DNA of 35,476 nucleotides from IMG/VR virus record IMGVR_UViG_3300048050_000025, positions 1 through 35,476 of that record; one strand, written 5' to 3'. A program made the position numbers and the translations under genes. This DNA is from a virus. The notes below the pieces were generated by a model. That model did no database searches. It was not told the origin of the DNA and saw nothing but the letters and a program-made list of their open reading frames with translations. Positions 6,974-16,629 of this stretch are shown here, piece after piece. Within the stretch, counting starts at the first letter, position 1. Each line of letters starts with the position of its first letter.

Positions 6974-9628
6974 TCAAATATTACCAAGTGATTCTATATA
7001 CTTAACCCTATTGCTTACCCTCGTAAACTCTTCAACTGATAGGACAGGGGAGGGGGCACGCATAAATCCTTTAGCTACTGCATTTGCCAACATCTCTTCA
7101 CCCATTGCCGCATTATTACCAGCTACCATTATCGGTACACCTCCGCCGATCTGATTAAAAGTCGATAGGACAGGGGAGAACATGCTTGTTGCCGCCGCCG
7201 TCATCACACTCTCTCCGTTCGATAATTGTGCAGGCACTGAATCACTCGTTTCTGTTCCCGAACCGGACACCAAACCACCATTGGCAAACTTCGCCCCATT
7301 GACTGTCTTTATCGCCGTTGCTATATTGGTCAATACTGTTGCAACCGTAGTAGAAATAGCCACTAACATTGCTGGCCATGGATGTACAGTAGTGGCAATG
7401 GCGATACCAGCCGAAAGAGCCTGACCTGTATTAATTGCTATTTGCGCCAAAGCTAATACCTTACTTAGCTTTGCGAATGACTTATTATGTTCTCCCAAAG
7501 CATCCGTTAATGAAACTAATCCGCCCATGACATTGGATATTGCTTCATACTTCGCTTTTTCAATCTCAATTTCTTTAGTAGATAATTCCTTTTTGGCTTT
7601 CATCCAATCATTCCCGGCTTTTGTCCTTCTTAAATAGAAATCCTTATCACTTTCACCCGCCATCTGCTGAAGTGTATCATATTCTTTCTGGGCTTCATCT
7701 ACTTTCAACTTTAAAACAGCTTCTTCATTGTCGCCGACTTCTGCAATCTTTGTTTCGAATTCCAACTTTATTGCATCCTGCTCTTTTTTTATCCTACTGT
7801 TAGCCTGATCATCTGCAACGGCACCCAATAACAAATCATATTTTTGTGTAATTGCATATTTCTTCTCCAATTTTTCTTCAGTAGTAGCAATTTCTATATC
7901 TGCGGCATGCATTTCCGCTTCTTTCTGCTTTTCCAATTGGTCATATTTCAACTGATATTCTTTATCACAGCCTTTCTTTACAGCCTGTAAGAACAATTCG
8001 ATGTTCTTTTCTTCCTTATCAATCTTCTTTGTTATCTCATTATTATCATATTCCTGTAGCTTTTTATTTTTTTCCTCTTCTAACGTGATAATCTCCGAAT
8101 TCATTGCTGATCTTGCTTTACTTGTGAGGTTCTTCTCGGTAGCCAATTTATCTTTTAAATCCTCTATTTTCCTATCATAGCCTTTTGCTACCCTTTCGCG
8201 CTGTTTCTCGGCATCATCACTCAATAGGTCATATAAAGCATCTTCCGCTGCCCGAATAGCTTCTTTCTCTTTTTGCTTTGCGTCCTTTATTGCCGCCAAC
8301 CTTTTCTTTGCCTGTTCCTTTGCCTTCCTTTCGGCTTCCGTAGCTTTCTGCTGGGCTTCACTCGCTTCCGATGTATCATAAGTTGACAATTCTTTTTGCA
8401 TCCTTCTGGTAGAATTATAATATTCCGTGTCCGCTCTAATTACAGCTGCCTTTGCTTCAGCCAATCTATCAAGCATATCCTTGTTCTGGTTTCCTTTATA
8501 AAATTCTATATCAAGCAACATGAAATTTTGCATTGCCAATTTCTTTCTCTCTGCGGATTGCTGCCTCTCAATATTTATAGCTTGCTGCAAATAACTTCTT
8601 CTTTCCGCTGCATTATATTTTCCTTTTTGAGCCACCTTATCCCTTAGCTCTGCAACTTCTCTTTCTCTTGCCGCTGATTCTACAATCTCATTCCTTGATT
8701 CTTTGGCATATTGATTTGCCATCTTTTGATATTCAATGCTCTCTTTCACTTTATCATTCACCGACTTTATGGCATCTCCAACCAATGGCAACTTCTCCGC
8801 CATAGTCATTACCCATCCGATCAACTTCTCACCATTATCAACAACCGTAAGAATCACAGATGCGGCTTGTATCAATACATTGATAACTGCTTCCATCACT
8901 ATTTTCAACGGTGCAAGAACTTCTTTCAATTTCGCACTGTTAGCCGCACTTGCCGATATACCTTCCTTCAACAACATTAAAGCCGCTACAATGGCTGCAA
9001 TAGTAGCCACAATAGGATTAGCCAATAAAGAGAGTAAATGCTTACCAAAAGAGCTTACGGCCTTTCCTGCCGTCTCTAATCCTCCGGTCAATCCATGCCC
9101 GAACACATCGCTTATGTTTCTTAAATCCGTATACCACTTGCTGTCAACTCCCAATGCTCCTTTTATCGAATTTTCATAGTTACCGACACTACGATAATAG
9201 CGTTGCGTTTCTTCTTCGGCCTGCCTTATCTCATTTGTTACCATGTTGATATGAGCTTTCAAATCCTGTCCCTTCGCCCCCTCGCGTTCTGATCTGCTCA
9301 ACTCATCGAACCCCTTTGTCAGGTTGCTCAATTCGGCTCTAAGTCCTTTCATGGAACCTTCTTCTTCCTTCTCTGTTTTCATATTGTTCTGAATCTCTTT
9401 CTCCAGAACACGCACATTGTCTTTATATTCCGTGATGACAGACTTTGTCGTGGCCATCTCTGCATTGTATTCCTGTTGAGATATGCCACCTTCCTTCAGC
9501 TCTTCCCGAAGTTCTTCCTGCTTCTTTTTCAAATCCTGAATAGCTCCATTATATTTCGCTATGCCATCTATTGCATCTGTATACTTAACTCTGATGCTTA
9601 AAATTTTCTCCTCTTCATTATTCATCAT
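6974..9628 (-). CDS. Phage tail tape measure protein
   Basis: An 884-residue protein with long coiled coils at residues 20-140 and about 320-660, rich in Lys, Glu and Ala. Two hydrophobic zones lie near residues 195-225 (LANPIVATIAAIVAALMLLK) and 235-265, and a glycine/alanine-rich C-terminal region includes GLVSGSGTETSDSVPAQLSN. This is the standard layout of tape measure proteins, which set tail length and may help DNA cross membranes. By the rule of about 1.5 angstrom per residue the tail would be near 130 nm. The start codon is preceded by a strong ribosome-binding site (AGGAGG). It lies downstream of baseplate-like genes rather than upstream of them, which is unusual. Confidence 0.88.
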   Translation of the reverse strand: MMNNEEEKILSIRVKYTDAIDGIAKYNGAIQDLKKKQEELREELKEGGISQQEYNAEMATTKSVITEYKDNVRVLEKEIQNNMKTEKEEEGSMKGLRAELSNLTKGFDELSRSEREGAKGQDLKAHINMVTNEIRQAEEETQRYYRSVGNYENSIKGALGVDSKWYTDLRNISDVFGHGLTGGLETAGKAVSSFGKHLLSLLANPIVATIAAIVAALMLLKEGISASAANSAKLKEVLAPLKIVMEAVINVLIQAASVILTVVDNGEKLIGWVMTMAEKLPLVGDAIKSVNDKVKESIEYQKMANQYAKESRNEIVESAAREREVAELRDKVAQKGKYNAAERRSYLQQAINIERQQSAERKKLAMQNFMLLDIEFYKGNQNKDMLDRLAEAKAAVIRADTEYYNSTRRMQKELSTYDTSEASEAQQKATEAERKAKEQAKKRLAAIKDAKQKEKEAIRAAEDALYDLLSDDAEKQRERVAKGYDRKIEDLKDKLATEKNLTSKARSAMNSEIITLEEEKNKKLQEYDNNEITKKIDKEEKNIELFLQAVKKGCDKEYQLKYDQLEKQKEAEMHAADIEIATTEEKLEKKYAITQKYDLLLGAVADDQANSRIKKEQDAIKLEFETKIAEVGDNEEAVLKLKVDEAQKEYDTLQQMAGESDKDFYLRRTKAGNDWMKAKKELSTKEIEIEKAKYEAISNVMGGLVSLTDALGEHNKSFAKLSKVLALAQIAINTGQALSAGIAIATTVHPWPAMLVAISTTVATVLTNIATAIKTVNGAKFANGGLVSGSGTETSDSVPAQLSNGESVMTAAATSMFSPVLSTFNQIGGGVPIMVAGNNAAMGEEMLANAVAKGFMRAPSPVLSVEEFTRVSNRVKYIESLGNI

Positions 9629-9636
9629 CCACCCTC

Positions 9637-11604
9637 CTATAATTGTAATAGTTCAACTTCTGCGATACCCGTATCTTCTGCCTTCATGCTGATAATTGCA
9701 TAATACTTTCCATACTGTCCCAGATAAACAGGTATACTCTCATCAAAATCTTTTAAATCTATTTCAGACACCAAAATGTTTTCCTTGATAATCTTACACG
9801 TTTGCAATATGCTCGATAATTTTTTATACCTATTTGAAAGAATTGTATTAAAGTCCATCCCATCAAATATTCCATAACTTAATGATTTGGATGCATCTCC
9901 ATATCTTCTGCTCCCATAAAAATAAACTCCGCCAATCTCCTTTAGCAAACGAGGTTTAACACTACTAGCCGTATAGGTGACTACACCCGCATCATCAGTG
10001 CTCTTCGTATACACTGGTATATTGCACCCATCTGTTGCCGCGAATGGCATTGTGATAATCTCCTTTTCATAATCAAGTGATTTATTATTTACTTCCAGAT
10101 CACCATCATAGTCACCCTTTACTGTATCATCTTCTTTCCATTTGTAATAATTGTTCCTTGCATAATTATCAGATACTTTGAAAGATATTTCTTTCGGTTC
10201 ATTATCCCGATATGACGCCACAACTCTCTTCGTCCAATTCTTTGCCTTACTGATATTGTTATAAATATCATCTATCGATAGGAATGTTATTTCTCCATCA
10301 TCTTGCTTGTTTTGCTTAGCAAATACACCTGTCAATGCACATAATGCTTTTAGTAAATCAATAACCTTTATCTCTGGAAGGTTAGAGATGATAGGGTAAT
10401 AAGATTTCACTGGCACTTCATCAGGAATATTCGGTGCCACAATAATGCTTGCGTCATGCACTTTTACATCCTCCATTAATACTTTCAATACGCTATAACT
10501 TATTTCCACATCCATCTTCGCCAATTGCCCAGCCAATAATGGTACATCGCAATATCCACTTAATAAAATCGTATTATTTCCCTTAAAATCATTTAGAAGT
10601 AGACTTGGTGAAGCCATCAGTGTCTCTTTATTTTCCACCTCTACAAGATTCCCATATACGTCAACATATCCAACAATTTTAATTTTAGCACTAATACCTT
10701 TCCATGTTTCCCATTGTTTATTATCCGTATAGTGAAAAGTAACTAATGCACTGAATTTAAACCTAACAGTCATCGCTGCTTTTGCTTTGAAATATAATGC
10801 TGTTACTCCGACTGTATTCGTTTCGAACGAATCAAGGCCACCTGATACAATCGTATATTGTAGATCACCAAATCCATTTCTATCTTCAACCTTGCACGTC
10901 ATGTTCTTACCAAACGTCAACTCATTGGCTTTCCGCTCTGTCAAAGGAATCAAAAGAGAATCTACGATATCTTTGTTTGTACCTGTGAAATTAAATGCTA
11001 CTCCGGTTTGTTCCTCTATCTTTTTCAATATCCACGACACTCTTACTACAGGATTCATCGGACATGAATCATCTCTATTCGAATACGTGGGCCTTGTTCT
11101 GTCTATGGTATCAATAGATAATTCACTATCTTCATATTTCCTATAATTTATATAAGTATAAAAGTAATCTTTAGTATTTGGGTATGCTTCTATCAAATTA
11201 TTCTCTTCGAAATAAATCTTATCATCACCTGTCAATTCATTTATCGACAATCCATCATCAATAAGGCTTTTCAAATTAGTGTAACATCCCCATACCAAAG
11301 TTATTTCTATCTTATCTGACACCGTTAACAATACCGCCACACCATTCGGTATTATCTCTACGCCACTTCTGAAATATCTTGCTGCATGATTCTCATAAGG
11401 GAAATCATCAATGTGTGCAGGCGAATTCGAATAACCGATAATCTTCTGATTCCTCACCGTCTTCGGCAATTTGATCGTATACGAGTTGTTACTAACAATC
11501 TTCGATACTTCAGTGAATATGTTACTATTCAAATTAAGCGTGATCTTCGTATCCTCATCCAGATCAACGAGTTCACCATCGATATATAACTCATCCGTTC
11601 TCAT
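9637..11604 (-). CDS. Phage baseplate hub / tail-associated protein
   Basis: A 655-residue, beta-rich protein beginning MRTDELYIDGELVDLDEDTK. The opening (ITLNLNSNIFTEVSKIVSNN followed by SYTIKLPKTVRNQKIIG) is a pattern I associate with tail-tip proteins of Bacteroidales siphophages. The middle contains PIISNLPEIKVIDLLKALCA, resembling the gp27/Tal hub domains that recruit peptidoglycan-acting or fibre parts. No lytic motif is evident. It overlaps the upstream gene by four bases (ATGA) and is nine bases from the tape measure gene, so it is part of the same coupled tail operon. Confidence 0.6.
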   Translation of the reverse strand: MRTDELYIDGELVDLDEDTKITLNLNSNIFTEVSKIVSNNSYTIKLPKTVRNQKIIGYSNSPAHIDDFPYENHAARYFRSGVEIIPNGVAVLLTVSDKIEITLVWGCYTNLKSLIDDGLSINELTGDDKIYFEENNLIEAYPNTKDYFYTYINYRKYEDSELSIDTIDRTRPTYSNRDDSCPMNPVVRVSWILKKIEEQTGVAFNFTGTNKDIVDSLLIPLTERKANELTFGKNMTCKVEDRNGFGDLQYTIVSGGLDSFETNTVGVTALYFKAKAAMTVRFKFSALVTFHYTDNKQWETWKGISAKIKIVGYVDVYGNLVEVENKETLMASPSLLLNDFKGNNTILLSGYCDVPLLAGQLAKMDVEISYSVLKVLMEDVKVHDASIIVAPNIPDEVPVKSYYPIISNLPEIKVIDLLKALCALTGVFAKQNKQDDGEITFLSIDDIYNNISKAKNWTKRVVASYRDNEPKEISFKVSDNYARNNYYKWKEDDTVKGDYDGDLEVNNKSLDYEKEIITMPFAATDGCNIPVYTKSTDDAGVVTYTASSVKPRLLKEIGGVYFYGSRRYGDASKSLSYGIFDGMDFNTILSNRYKKLSSILQTCKIIKENILVSEIDLKDFDESIPVYLGQYGKYYAIISMKAEDTGIAEVELLQL

Positions 11605-12692
11605 AAACTTTGTACTTTAGTTTCCGGCAATACTACCGATGCCACAAAATCCTGCAAATCTTTCTTAGTCTTGGCAAATGTTCCCACCGCCAGATTAACA
11701 GATATCCATTTGTGTTTACCCTTATCATCCAATCCCATATACATATCGACAACTGGGCTTATCTGCAAATCAAAGAGAAAATCGAACGTGTCCGAATCAA
11801 CCAACGGGGCACATATGGGCACTGTGTTCTCACCGATCTTCCTTTGCTTTCTTCCTGTACCTCCATGATACCCATTAAGGGCACTATAATCCATCATATT
11901 GTTACGAAGGAACTCACCATCATCCGATACCTTCTTGCTCTCATCACCCCGCTCAAAAAGCCAATAACAATATACTCCATGCCGATTTATCCAACGAACA
12001 TATATCCCTTTATCTGCATCATTAACAGCACATGTCACTTTACATGCCCCACTTCCTACAGCCTTAAATGTCAAGTCAAACGTACTGTCGAATGTTGACG
12101 GTGCCGTATCCGTTGCATCCATCGATACCACTAACTCATTCGTTGCCGTCAACCCTATGACCGGAATATTCCATACCGCTTGCTTTATCAACGATATGTC
12201 CGCCGCCGCAACTCCATCACAATACCTCTTTACAGTTCCTGCCATCCCTGAATAGATGCCTACCGTGAAAGGATAATTCTTGAACCACGTTAATTTTCTT
12301 TCTCCGTTATACCTCTCACCTATACCCATCGCTCCCCAAACAAAGAACGTGAAGAAAGAAAAGGAATCCTTCAGTGTGTCATCCGTATAGAACGATACCG
12401 ATATATCAAACAGATGCCCTAAATTCGTGTCCTCTGCCGCATCCTCATACGCCAATGTCTTTATGTCTACCGAATCAAAAGAACCTTGAATGTACTGATG
12501 CAAATCAAAGAAACATGATGTCCCGAACATCTCTCTTTTCTCCGTATACACTTCACCTGTCACCTTATCCTCAACCTTCGCTATAATATAATCATACGCT
12601 TTCCCATATACATTTATCACAGCCGGATTAAAAGCCATCCCTATCATATCAGGATACTCAACTGTCGTATCACTCACCACTGTCGTTCTCAT
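11601..12692 (-). CDS. Distal tail / tail structural protein
   Basis: A 363-residue, beta-rich protein beginning MRTTVVSDTTVEYPDMIGMA. Blocks such as FFDLHQYIQGSFDSVDIKTL and VDMYMGLDDKGKHKWISVNL fit a virion beta-sandwich protein. Position between an HK97-gp10-like gene and the hub gene suggests a distal tail (Dit-like) or tube-associated component. It overlaps the upstream gene by 23 bases and the downstream gene by four. The exact role is inferred from order; no family-defining motif was found. Confidence 0.55.
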   Translation of the reverse strand: MRTTVVSDTTVEYPDMIGMAFNPAVINVYGKAYDYIIAKVEDKVTGEVYTEKREMFGTSCFFDLHQYIQGSFDSVDIKTLAYEDAAEDTNLGHLFDISVSFYTDDTLKDSFSFFTFFVWGAMGIGERYNGERKLTWFKNYPFTVGIYSGMAGTVKRYCDGVAAADISLIKQAVWNIPVIGLTATNELVVSMDATDTAPSTFDSTFDLTFKAVGSGACKVTCAVNDADKGIYVRWINRHGVYCYWLFERGDESKKVSDDGEFLRNNMMDYSALNGYHGGTGRKQRKIGENTVPICAPLVDSDTFDFLFDLQISPVVDMYMGLDDKGKHKWISVNLAVGTFAKTKKDLQDFVASVVLPETKVQSL

Positions 12693-13209
12693 CTTTCAAA
12701 TTCAAATTTATATGTTCAACCTCGTTACTTATACCCATATATATTCTTTCAATGATATTCTTCAAAGTCGTTGATACCTCTTTCGAATAAATATCATTCC
12801 TTCCTCCGGAACGAAACAACTTCGTCCCTTCATGTTCTATCTTATACGCTATTGCTCCGGCCAATGACATCGTACCTCTTTCTTCAGGTGTATACTTAGG
12901 TTGCCATTTATCGCTCGGCGTTCTCTTATACGCAATGGGTGATGCCACAATACCCTTATCACTCATCCACTGCCTTATGACATCCCTAAACTTGTATGGC
13001 ACTTTCCCCGCCTTCCTTCCTGTTTCCAACGTCCCGAAGAACATTCTGCCAAATAATGCTCCTCCTTGCTCATTCATCTCCACCCGAATACTATTCATCG
13101 TCTTGCCTGATGCTACTTGCCCTGCCGAAATATGGTTGGCCACAATTCTTTTTTTCAACGCTTCAAGTTCTTCACCTACTATCTGTGACTGTTCTTCATA
13201 CTCGCTCAT
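12670..13209 (-). CDS. HK97 gp10-like head-tail joining/tail completion protein
   Basis: A protein of 179 residues starting MSEYEEQSQIVGEELEALKK at 13209. This start overlaps the upstream stop as ATGA and is preferred to a longer reading inside the upstream gene. It contains the pattern VASGKTMNSIRVEMNEQGG followed by FGRMFFGTLETGRKAGKVPY, typical of gp10-like and minor capsid/tail-completion proteins (helix, 'TG.L..SI', strand, 'E.G'). The C-terminal half ends with a helix following AYKIEHEGTKLFRSGGRNDI. Such proteins join the head neck and tail. It is coupled with the preceding tail-terminator-like gene, as in most siphophages. Confidence 0.6.
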   Translation of the reverse strand: MSEYEEQSQIVGEELEALKKRIVANHISAGQVASGKTMNSIRVEMNEQGGALFGRMFFGTLETGRKAGKVPYKFRDVIRQWMSDKGIVASPIAYKRTPSDKWQPKYTPEERGTMSLAGAIAYKIEHEGTKLFRSGGRNDIYSKEVSTTLKNIIERIYMGISNEVEHINLNLKDENDSGE

Positions 13210-13637
13210 AAACAAACTCCTCTCACTTCTTTTAATGTTACCGATAAGGCTATACCGGATACGATACACGACAATTTCTCATATATGATACTATATGGCA
13301 CATCTCCATCGATTGCTTCGAAATAACCGCATGAGTTAATCTCCCTGATGAATCTCTTTGCCTCATCCTTCATCCTTTCATATACTTCCTCATTGTCACT
13401 ACCGTTCGCATCCTTCTTTACTTTATCGATAAATACCAATAAGCAACTCGGATTGTCTTTTGTCATTCCCCTCTTAATCGTAAAAGAACCACTAACAGGC
13501 ATGATACTCAATATCGCTGGCAAAGTCATCTTATCCAATGCTCGGTCAGCTGCACCCCAATCATCAAACACAAAAGAATACCCTTGAAACTTTTGTGCTG
13601 CAATCTCTTCAATCTTACTTTCTACGCTTGTCTTCAT
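13206..13637 (-). CDS. Putative tail terminator protein
   Basis: A 143-residue alpha/beta protein starting MKTSVESKIEEIAAQKFQGY. It includes TLPAILSIMPVSGSFTIKRG and the pattern LLVFIDKVKKDANG, reminiscent of tail terminator or neck proteins that cap the tail tube. A clear ribosome-binding site (AAGGAGGG) precedes the ATG at 13637, inside the end of the upstream gene. It is placed directly before the gp10-like gene, consistent with a neck/tail-completion pair. The function is by size and neighbourhood. Confidence 0.5.
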   Translation of the reverse strand: MKTSVESKIEEIAAQKFQGYSFVFDDWGAADRALDKMTLPAILSIMPVSGSFTIKRGMTKDNPSCLLVFIDKVKKDANGSDNEEVYERMKDEAKRFIREINSCGYFEAIDGDVPYSIIYEKLSCIVSGIALSVTLKEVRGVCL

Positions 13638-14187
13638 ACACCCTCCTTAATCTATCTTCATATTTTGCTTTATCCGTGTCCATTTGAAGGCATTTATATA
13701 CTCTTAACCAAGGTACACTCATCACCTCCTCATGGTCTTTTATTCCCATCCTCATTGCATACCAATCGACCAAACCGAACGTACCAAAATTCAATTGATC
13801 TATTCCTGCCTGTACCTCTTCTGTTTTCGGCTTCCTGTTCGTCGAAGCAAATAACTTGTTTATCCTCTCCACTTCACCAGATACCCACCCACTGAACCTG
13901 ACTACTTCCGTTGCCTTGCAACTCATCAACTTCTTTTTGTCTATACCCAGTATTACCTTTGCCGGAACTTCGAACAACGAAGGTACATCCTTCGTGCTCT
14001 GCAACTCTATCAACTGTCCCATGTTCAACTCATTCAAATCATTCGGACAACACTTCCCACCGACTGCAAATGGCTTCGTCAATTTCTTCATCTCGAACCT
14101 ATCCATGAAATCACCGAACTTTATCATCAATAACCATTCACCAAACTTCTTTTGCTTACACTTTGCTAATACTTTACCCTTGAACAT
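13615..14187 (-). CDS. Phage tail-assembly-chaperone-like protein
   Basis: A 190-residue, mostly helical, basic protein. The segment GFGTFGLVDWYAMRMG-like (LNFGTFGLVDWYAMRMGIKD) followed by HEEVMSVPWLRVYKCLQMDT is, from memory, a pattern found in small proteins of Bacteroidales phage tail modules. Tail assembly chaperones coat the tape measure protein before the tube polymerises, but here the gene is far upstream of the tape measure gene and directly after terminase. Alternatives are a packaging accessory or head-assembly factor. The ATG at 14187 lies 34 bases past the terminase stop. Confidence 0.45.
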   Translation of the reverse strand: MFKGKVLAKCKQKKFGEWLLMIKFGDFMDRFEMKKLTKPFAVGGKCCPNDLNELNMGQLIELQSTKDVPSLFEVPAKVILGIDKKKLMSCKATEVVRFSGWVSGEVERINKLFASTNRKPKTEEVQAGIDQLNFGTFGLVDWYAMRMGIKDHEEVMSVPWLRVYKCLQMDTDKAKYEDRLRRVYEDKRRK

Positions 14188-14220
14188 ATCCCATTTATCC
14201 CTTGTTTTACTTACACTTTG

Positions 14221-15411
14221 CTAATCAACTTCCGTATAATAAGCTCTTGGCCCATGCAATATCTTACGTGCCGATAGCTTTTTCAATGCCACATACCTTA
14301 CCGCATCCATCGCATGATTCCAGATATCTACCGGCTCATTCTGCATCTCTCCATTCTTATCAACCTTCCACTTATATCGCTTCAATTCCTTTATCGTTCC
14401 GGTCGATCTTCTCGTTACATTCCATTTATACCTCTGCAATATCTGAATACCGTTCTTAATCGAATCATTGCCCTTTGCAGAAGGAATCACACTGAAGCCG
14501 AACGCATTCACTTCCGAAATACTCTTAGGCTCTGCACAATCAGCTATCACAGTGTCAAGACGCTTTATCCCTCCACTCTTCATCACCTTTGCTATCATGC
14601 TATTGTCATAACCTACCTCATACAATAATTCATCCGTCCATATCTCACCATGAGCCAAAGCCACATTGATAAGTGACGTGGGGTCATTCACAAACCCGAA
14701 GTCCATTCCATACCAATTGCCTTTCCTCTCCGATATCTGCGGCATACTGTCCACTATTCTGAAATCAGGGAATATCAAACCCACTAACTTACCTGTCAAT
14801 CCCCTTGCATATACTTTCCATAACTCTTTATCCTCTATGCCCTCAATCTTCTCATGTTCTTCCTTTGACAGGAACGGATTACTACGATGGTCACTTATGA
14901 TCAACTTGACACCATTTCGACCTATCAACTTATCATGTACCCAGAACCTCGACGTCGGGTTATAATCAAGGAACACCTTCTTTCTCGTTCGCATCTCCAA
15001 CTGAAAATATACGCCATAACTCATACCGTCCACTTCATTCATGAACAGGTAATCACGTTTACCTGACTTCGCATCCTGCCCATCCTTGAAAGAAGAGAAT
15101 TCCAATACAGAACCATTTATGCACCTTATCAACCTGTCCCCTTCATTGATATATGGAAACCACTTTCTCAACTCTTCACTTCCGGCCAATATCCTTTTCG
15201 CATCTCGATACGCACCCTTCTTCAAGTTAGGCACATCTTGACCGACTATCGTTATCACCTGCTCCGCTTCCTGTATCGCCAAAACAAAAAGGAGCTGCAT
15301 AATAGAATAAGTCTTGCCGGAAGATGTTCCGCCTTGATTAACTACTACACGCTCCTTTGCTTCTAAATTCGCTCTATACAGATCACTAACCTGAAATAAT
15401 CCATCATACAT
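14221..15411 (-). CDS. terL: Terminase large subunit (PBSX/Terminase_3 type)
   Basis: A 396-residue DNA-packaging motor. It uses ATP to pump DNA into the prohead and cuts the concatemer. The Walker A motif is GGTSSGKT at residues 27-34, Walker B is LFMNE at 122-126, and the coupling motif is near DYNP at 149-152. The C-terminal RNase H-like nuclease has acidic residues Asp237 (YGMDFGFVNDPT), Asp291 (IADCAEP) and Asp369 (NHAMDAVRY). All key residues are present, so the enzyme looks intact. The ATG at 15411 overlaps the small subunit's end by eight bases. It is the most confident phage hallmark here. Confidence 0.96.
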   Translation of the reverse strand: MYDGLFQVSDLYRANLEAKERVVVNQGGTSSGKTYSIMQLLFVLAIQEAEQVITIVGQDVPNLKKGAYRDAKRILAGSEELRKWFPYINEGDRLIRCINGSVLEFSSFKDGQDAKSGKRDYLFMNEVDGMSYGVYFQLEMRTRKKVFLDYNPTSRFWVHDKLIGRNGVKLIISDHRSNPFLSKEEHEKIEGIEDKELWKVYARGLTGKLVGLIFPDFRIVDSMPQISERKGNWYGMDFGFVNDPTSLINVALAHGEIWTDELLYEVGYDNSMIAKVMKSGGIKRLDTVIADCAEPKSISEVNAFGFSVIPSAKGNDSIKNGIQILQRYKWNVTRRSTGTIKELKRYKWKVDKNGEMQNEPVDIWNHAMDAVRYVALKKLSARKILHGPRAYYTEVD

Positions 15412-15826
15412 CTACCTCATCCTCCGTATTAGCAAACTTCGCCGTTCCGCTCGATACATACTTTATCTTCACATCACCGCTAAAATTATTGTCGATCACA
15501 TCCTTCGGCTTTTCACCCATTATGTCCCTTATTGCATTGAAGGCACAGACATCACCCTGCATGGCCTTCTTATACAATCCGATCACCGTTGCCATCTTAT
15601 TCGTCATATCATTTTCAGATATTCCCATCTTCGACATCGCATCCTTCATCCTCTCCGTCGTTGGCATTTCACCGAACAACTCAACCAACTCTTTCAGCTT
15701 CTTTTTCCTTCTTTTCGATTCAACTGATGCCAATCCTCCCAATCTTCCGCGTTCCTTTGCTTCTTCACTGCTTATCCCGCCTTTTTCGAAAGGTTTCAGA
15801 TTACCATTTATCCTTTTCTCTTCCAT
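15404..15826 (-). CDS. Terminase small subunit-like DNA-binding protein
   Basis: A 140-residue protein beginning MEEKRINGNLKPFEKGGISS. The ATG at 15826 is preceded by AAAGGAGA at good spacing and is preferred over a TTG further upstream. It has the GRLGGLASVESKRRKKKLKE segment common to small terminase subunits and other phage packaging proteins that start with Lys/Gly-rich tails, then helices ending before IRDIMGEKPKDVIDN. Its stop is inside the terminase large subunit gene, the typical order. It would recognise the packaging site and bring the large subunit to it. Confidence 0.75.
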   Translation of the reverse strand: MEEKRINGNLKPFEKGGISSEEAKERGRLGGLASVESKRRKKKLKELVELFGEMPTTERMKDAMSKMGISENDMTNKMATVIGLYKKAMQGDVCAFNAIRDIMGEKPKDVIDNNFSGDVKIKYVSSGTAKFANTEDEVDV

Positions 15827-15840
15827 GACACTATCTCCTT

Positions 15841-16629
15841 TCAAACCCCCTTTATAGGTATACTAATTATAGGGTTATAATCATCCAATTTCTTCTTCTT
15901 TGTTTTCCCTTTATTCGACGTATCGAATCTAATAATATCAGAACCCCATTTCTGACGTAACGCTTCCATCTGCTGCTTTTCTCTCTCCCTGTTACGATAC
16001 GTTGCACATCCACCTTTATTCGTCGACTGCCTGCATATGTAATGATACGCATCTATACGCAAAATGACACGCTCAAGGTTTAACTGTTGCAATGTCATAT
16101 CATAATCTTCTTTCAGTGGTAAACTCTCATCATACATGCACCTGTTCCCTTTTAAAAAACACTGAAACGGTCCTAATACAGGTGATATCGTTGAGAATGG
16201 GCACGCATGCCTGTATGCCATCGGATCACTGTTTATGTTCACTCCCCAAAACTTAGCACCTATCTCTTCTGCCATTATCGAATACTTCTCGACAAATAAA
16301 AGAAACTCATCCGTCTCTACCTTCTCCTTGATATACCCGAAATCACTTCCCTCCATCTTAACATATCTCTCCAATCGATACAGATCATCATCTACCAATA
16401 CTACCACATCATTACCCGCCTCAAATTCCTTTTCCAATATGTAGTTCCTTACCCTTGACACATTCCCCTGAATGCCATTGGAACACGCTATAATCTTCGC
16501 CTCCGGATAATTCTTCCTGTAATCATCCTCTTCATCACCACTGACATAAACTCTCCCAAATGGAAGATATTTCAATGTGAGTACATCATCACATCTATGA
16601 TACGAAGGTATGTTAACCGATATTTTCAT
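15841..16629 (-). CDS. Phage GT-A glycosyltransferase (TAGT-like), candidate DNA base modifier
   Basis: A 262-residue protein with a GT-A nucleotide-sugar transferase pattern. It opens with MKISVNIPSYHRCDDVLTLK, carries a DxD-type metal site at residues 80-82 (VVLVDDDLYRLER) and has an acidic KEDYDMTLQ motif at about 173-179 where the catalytic base is expected. The pattern (IPSY.R, R.N.IL, DDD, D-C..L..G, ED.D...Q) agrees, from memory, with TET-associated glycosyltransferases, which sugar-modify hydroxymethylated bases in phage DNA. The basic tail (NKGKTKKKKLDDYN) may contact DNA. It overlaps a ParB-fold gene by 17 bases and precedes terminase. No TET/JBP or hydroxymethylase gene is in the window, so a DNA target is inference; a virion protein target is possible. 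Confidence 0.65.
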   Translation of the reverse strand: MKISVNIPSYHRCDDVLTLKYLPFGRVYVSGDEEDDYRKNYPEAKIIACSNGIQGNVSRVRNYILEKEFEAGNDVVVLVDDDLYRLERYVKMEGSDFGYIKEKVETDEFLLFVEKYSIMAEEIGAKFWGVNINSDPMAYRHACPFSTISPVLGPFQCFLKGNRCMYDESLPLKEDYDMTLQQLNLERVILRIDAYHYICRQSTNKGGCATYRNREREKQQMEALRQKWGSDIIRFDTSNKGKTKKKKLDDYNPIISIPIKGV

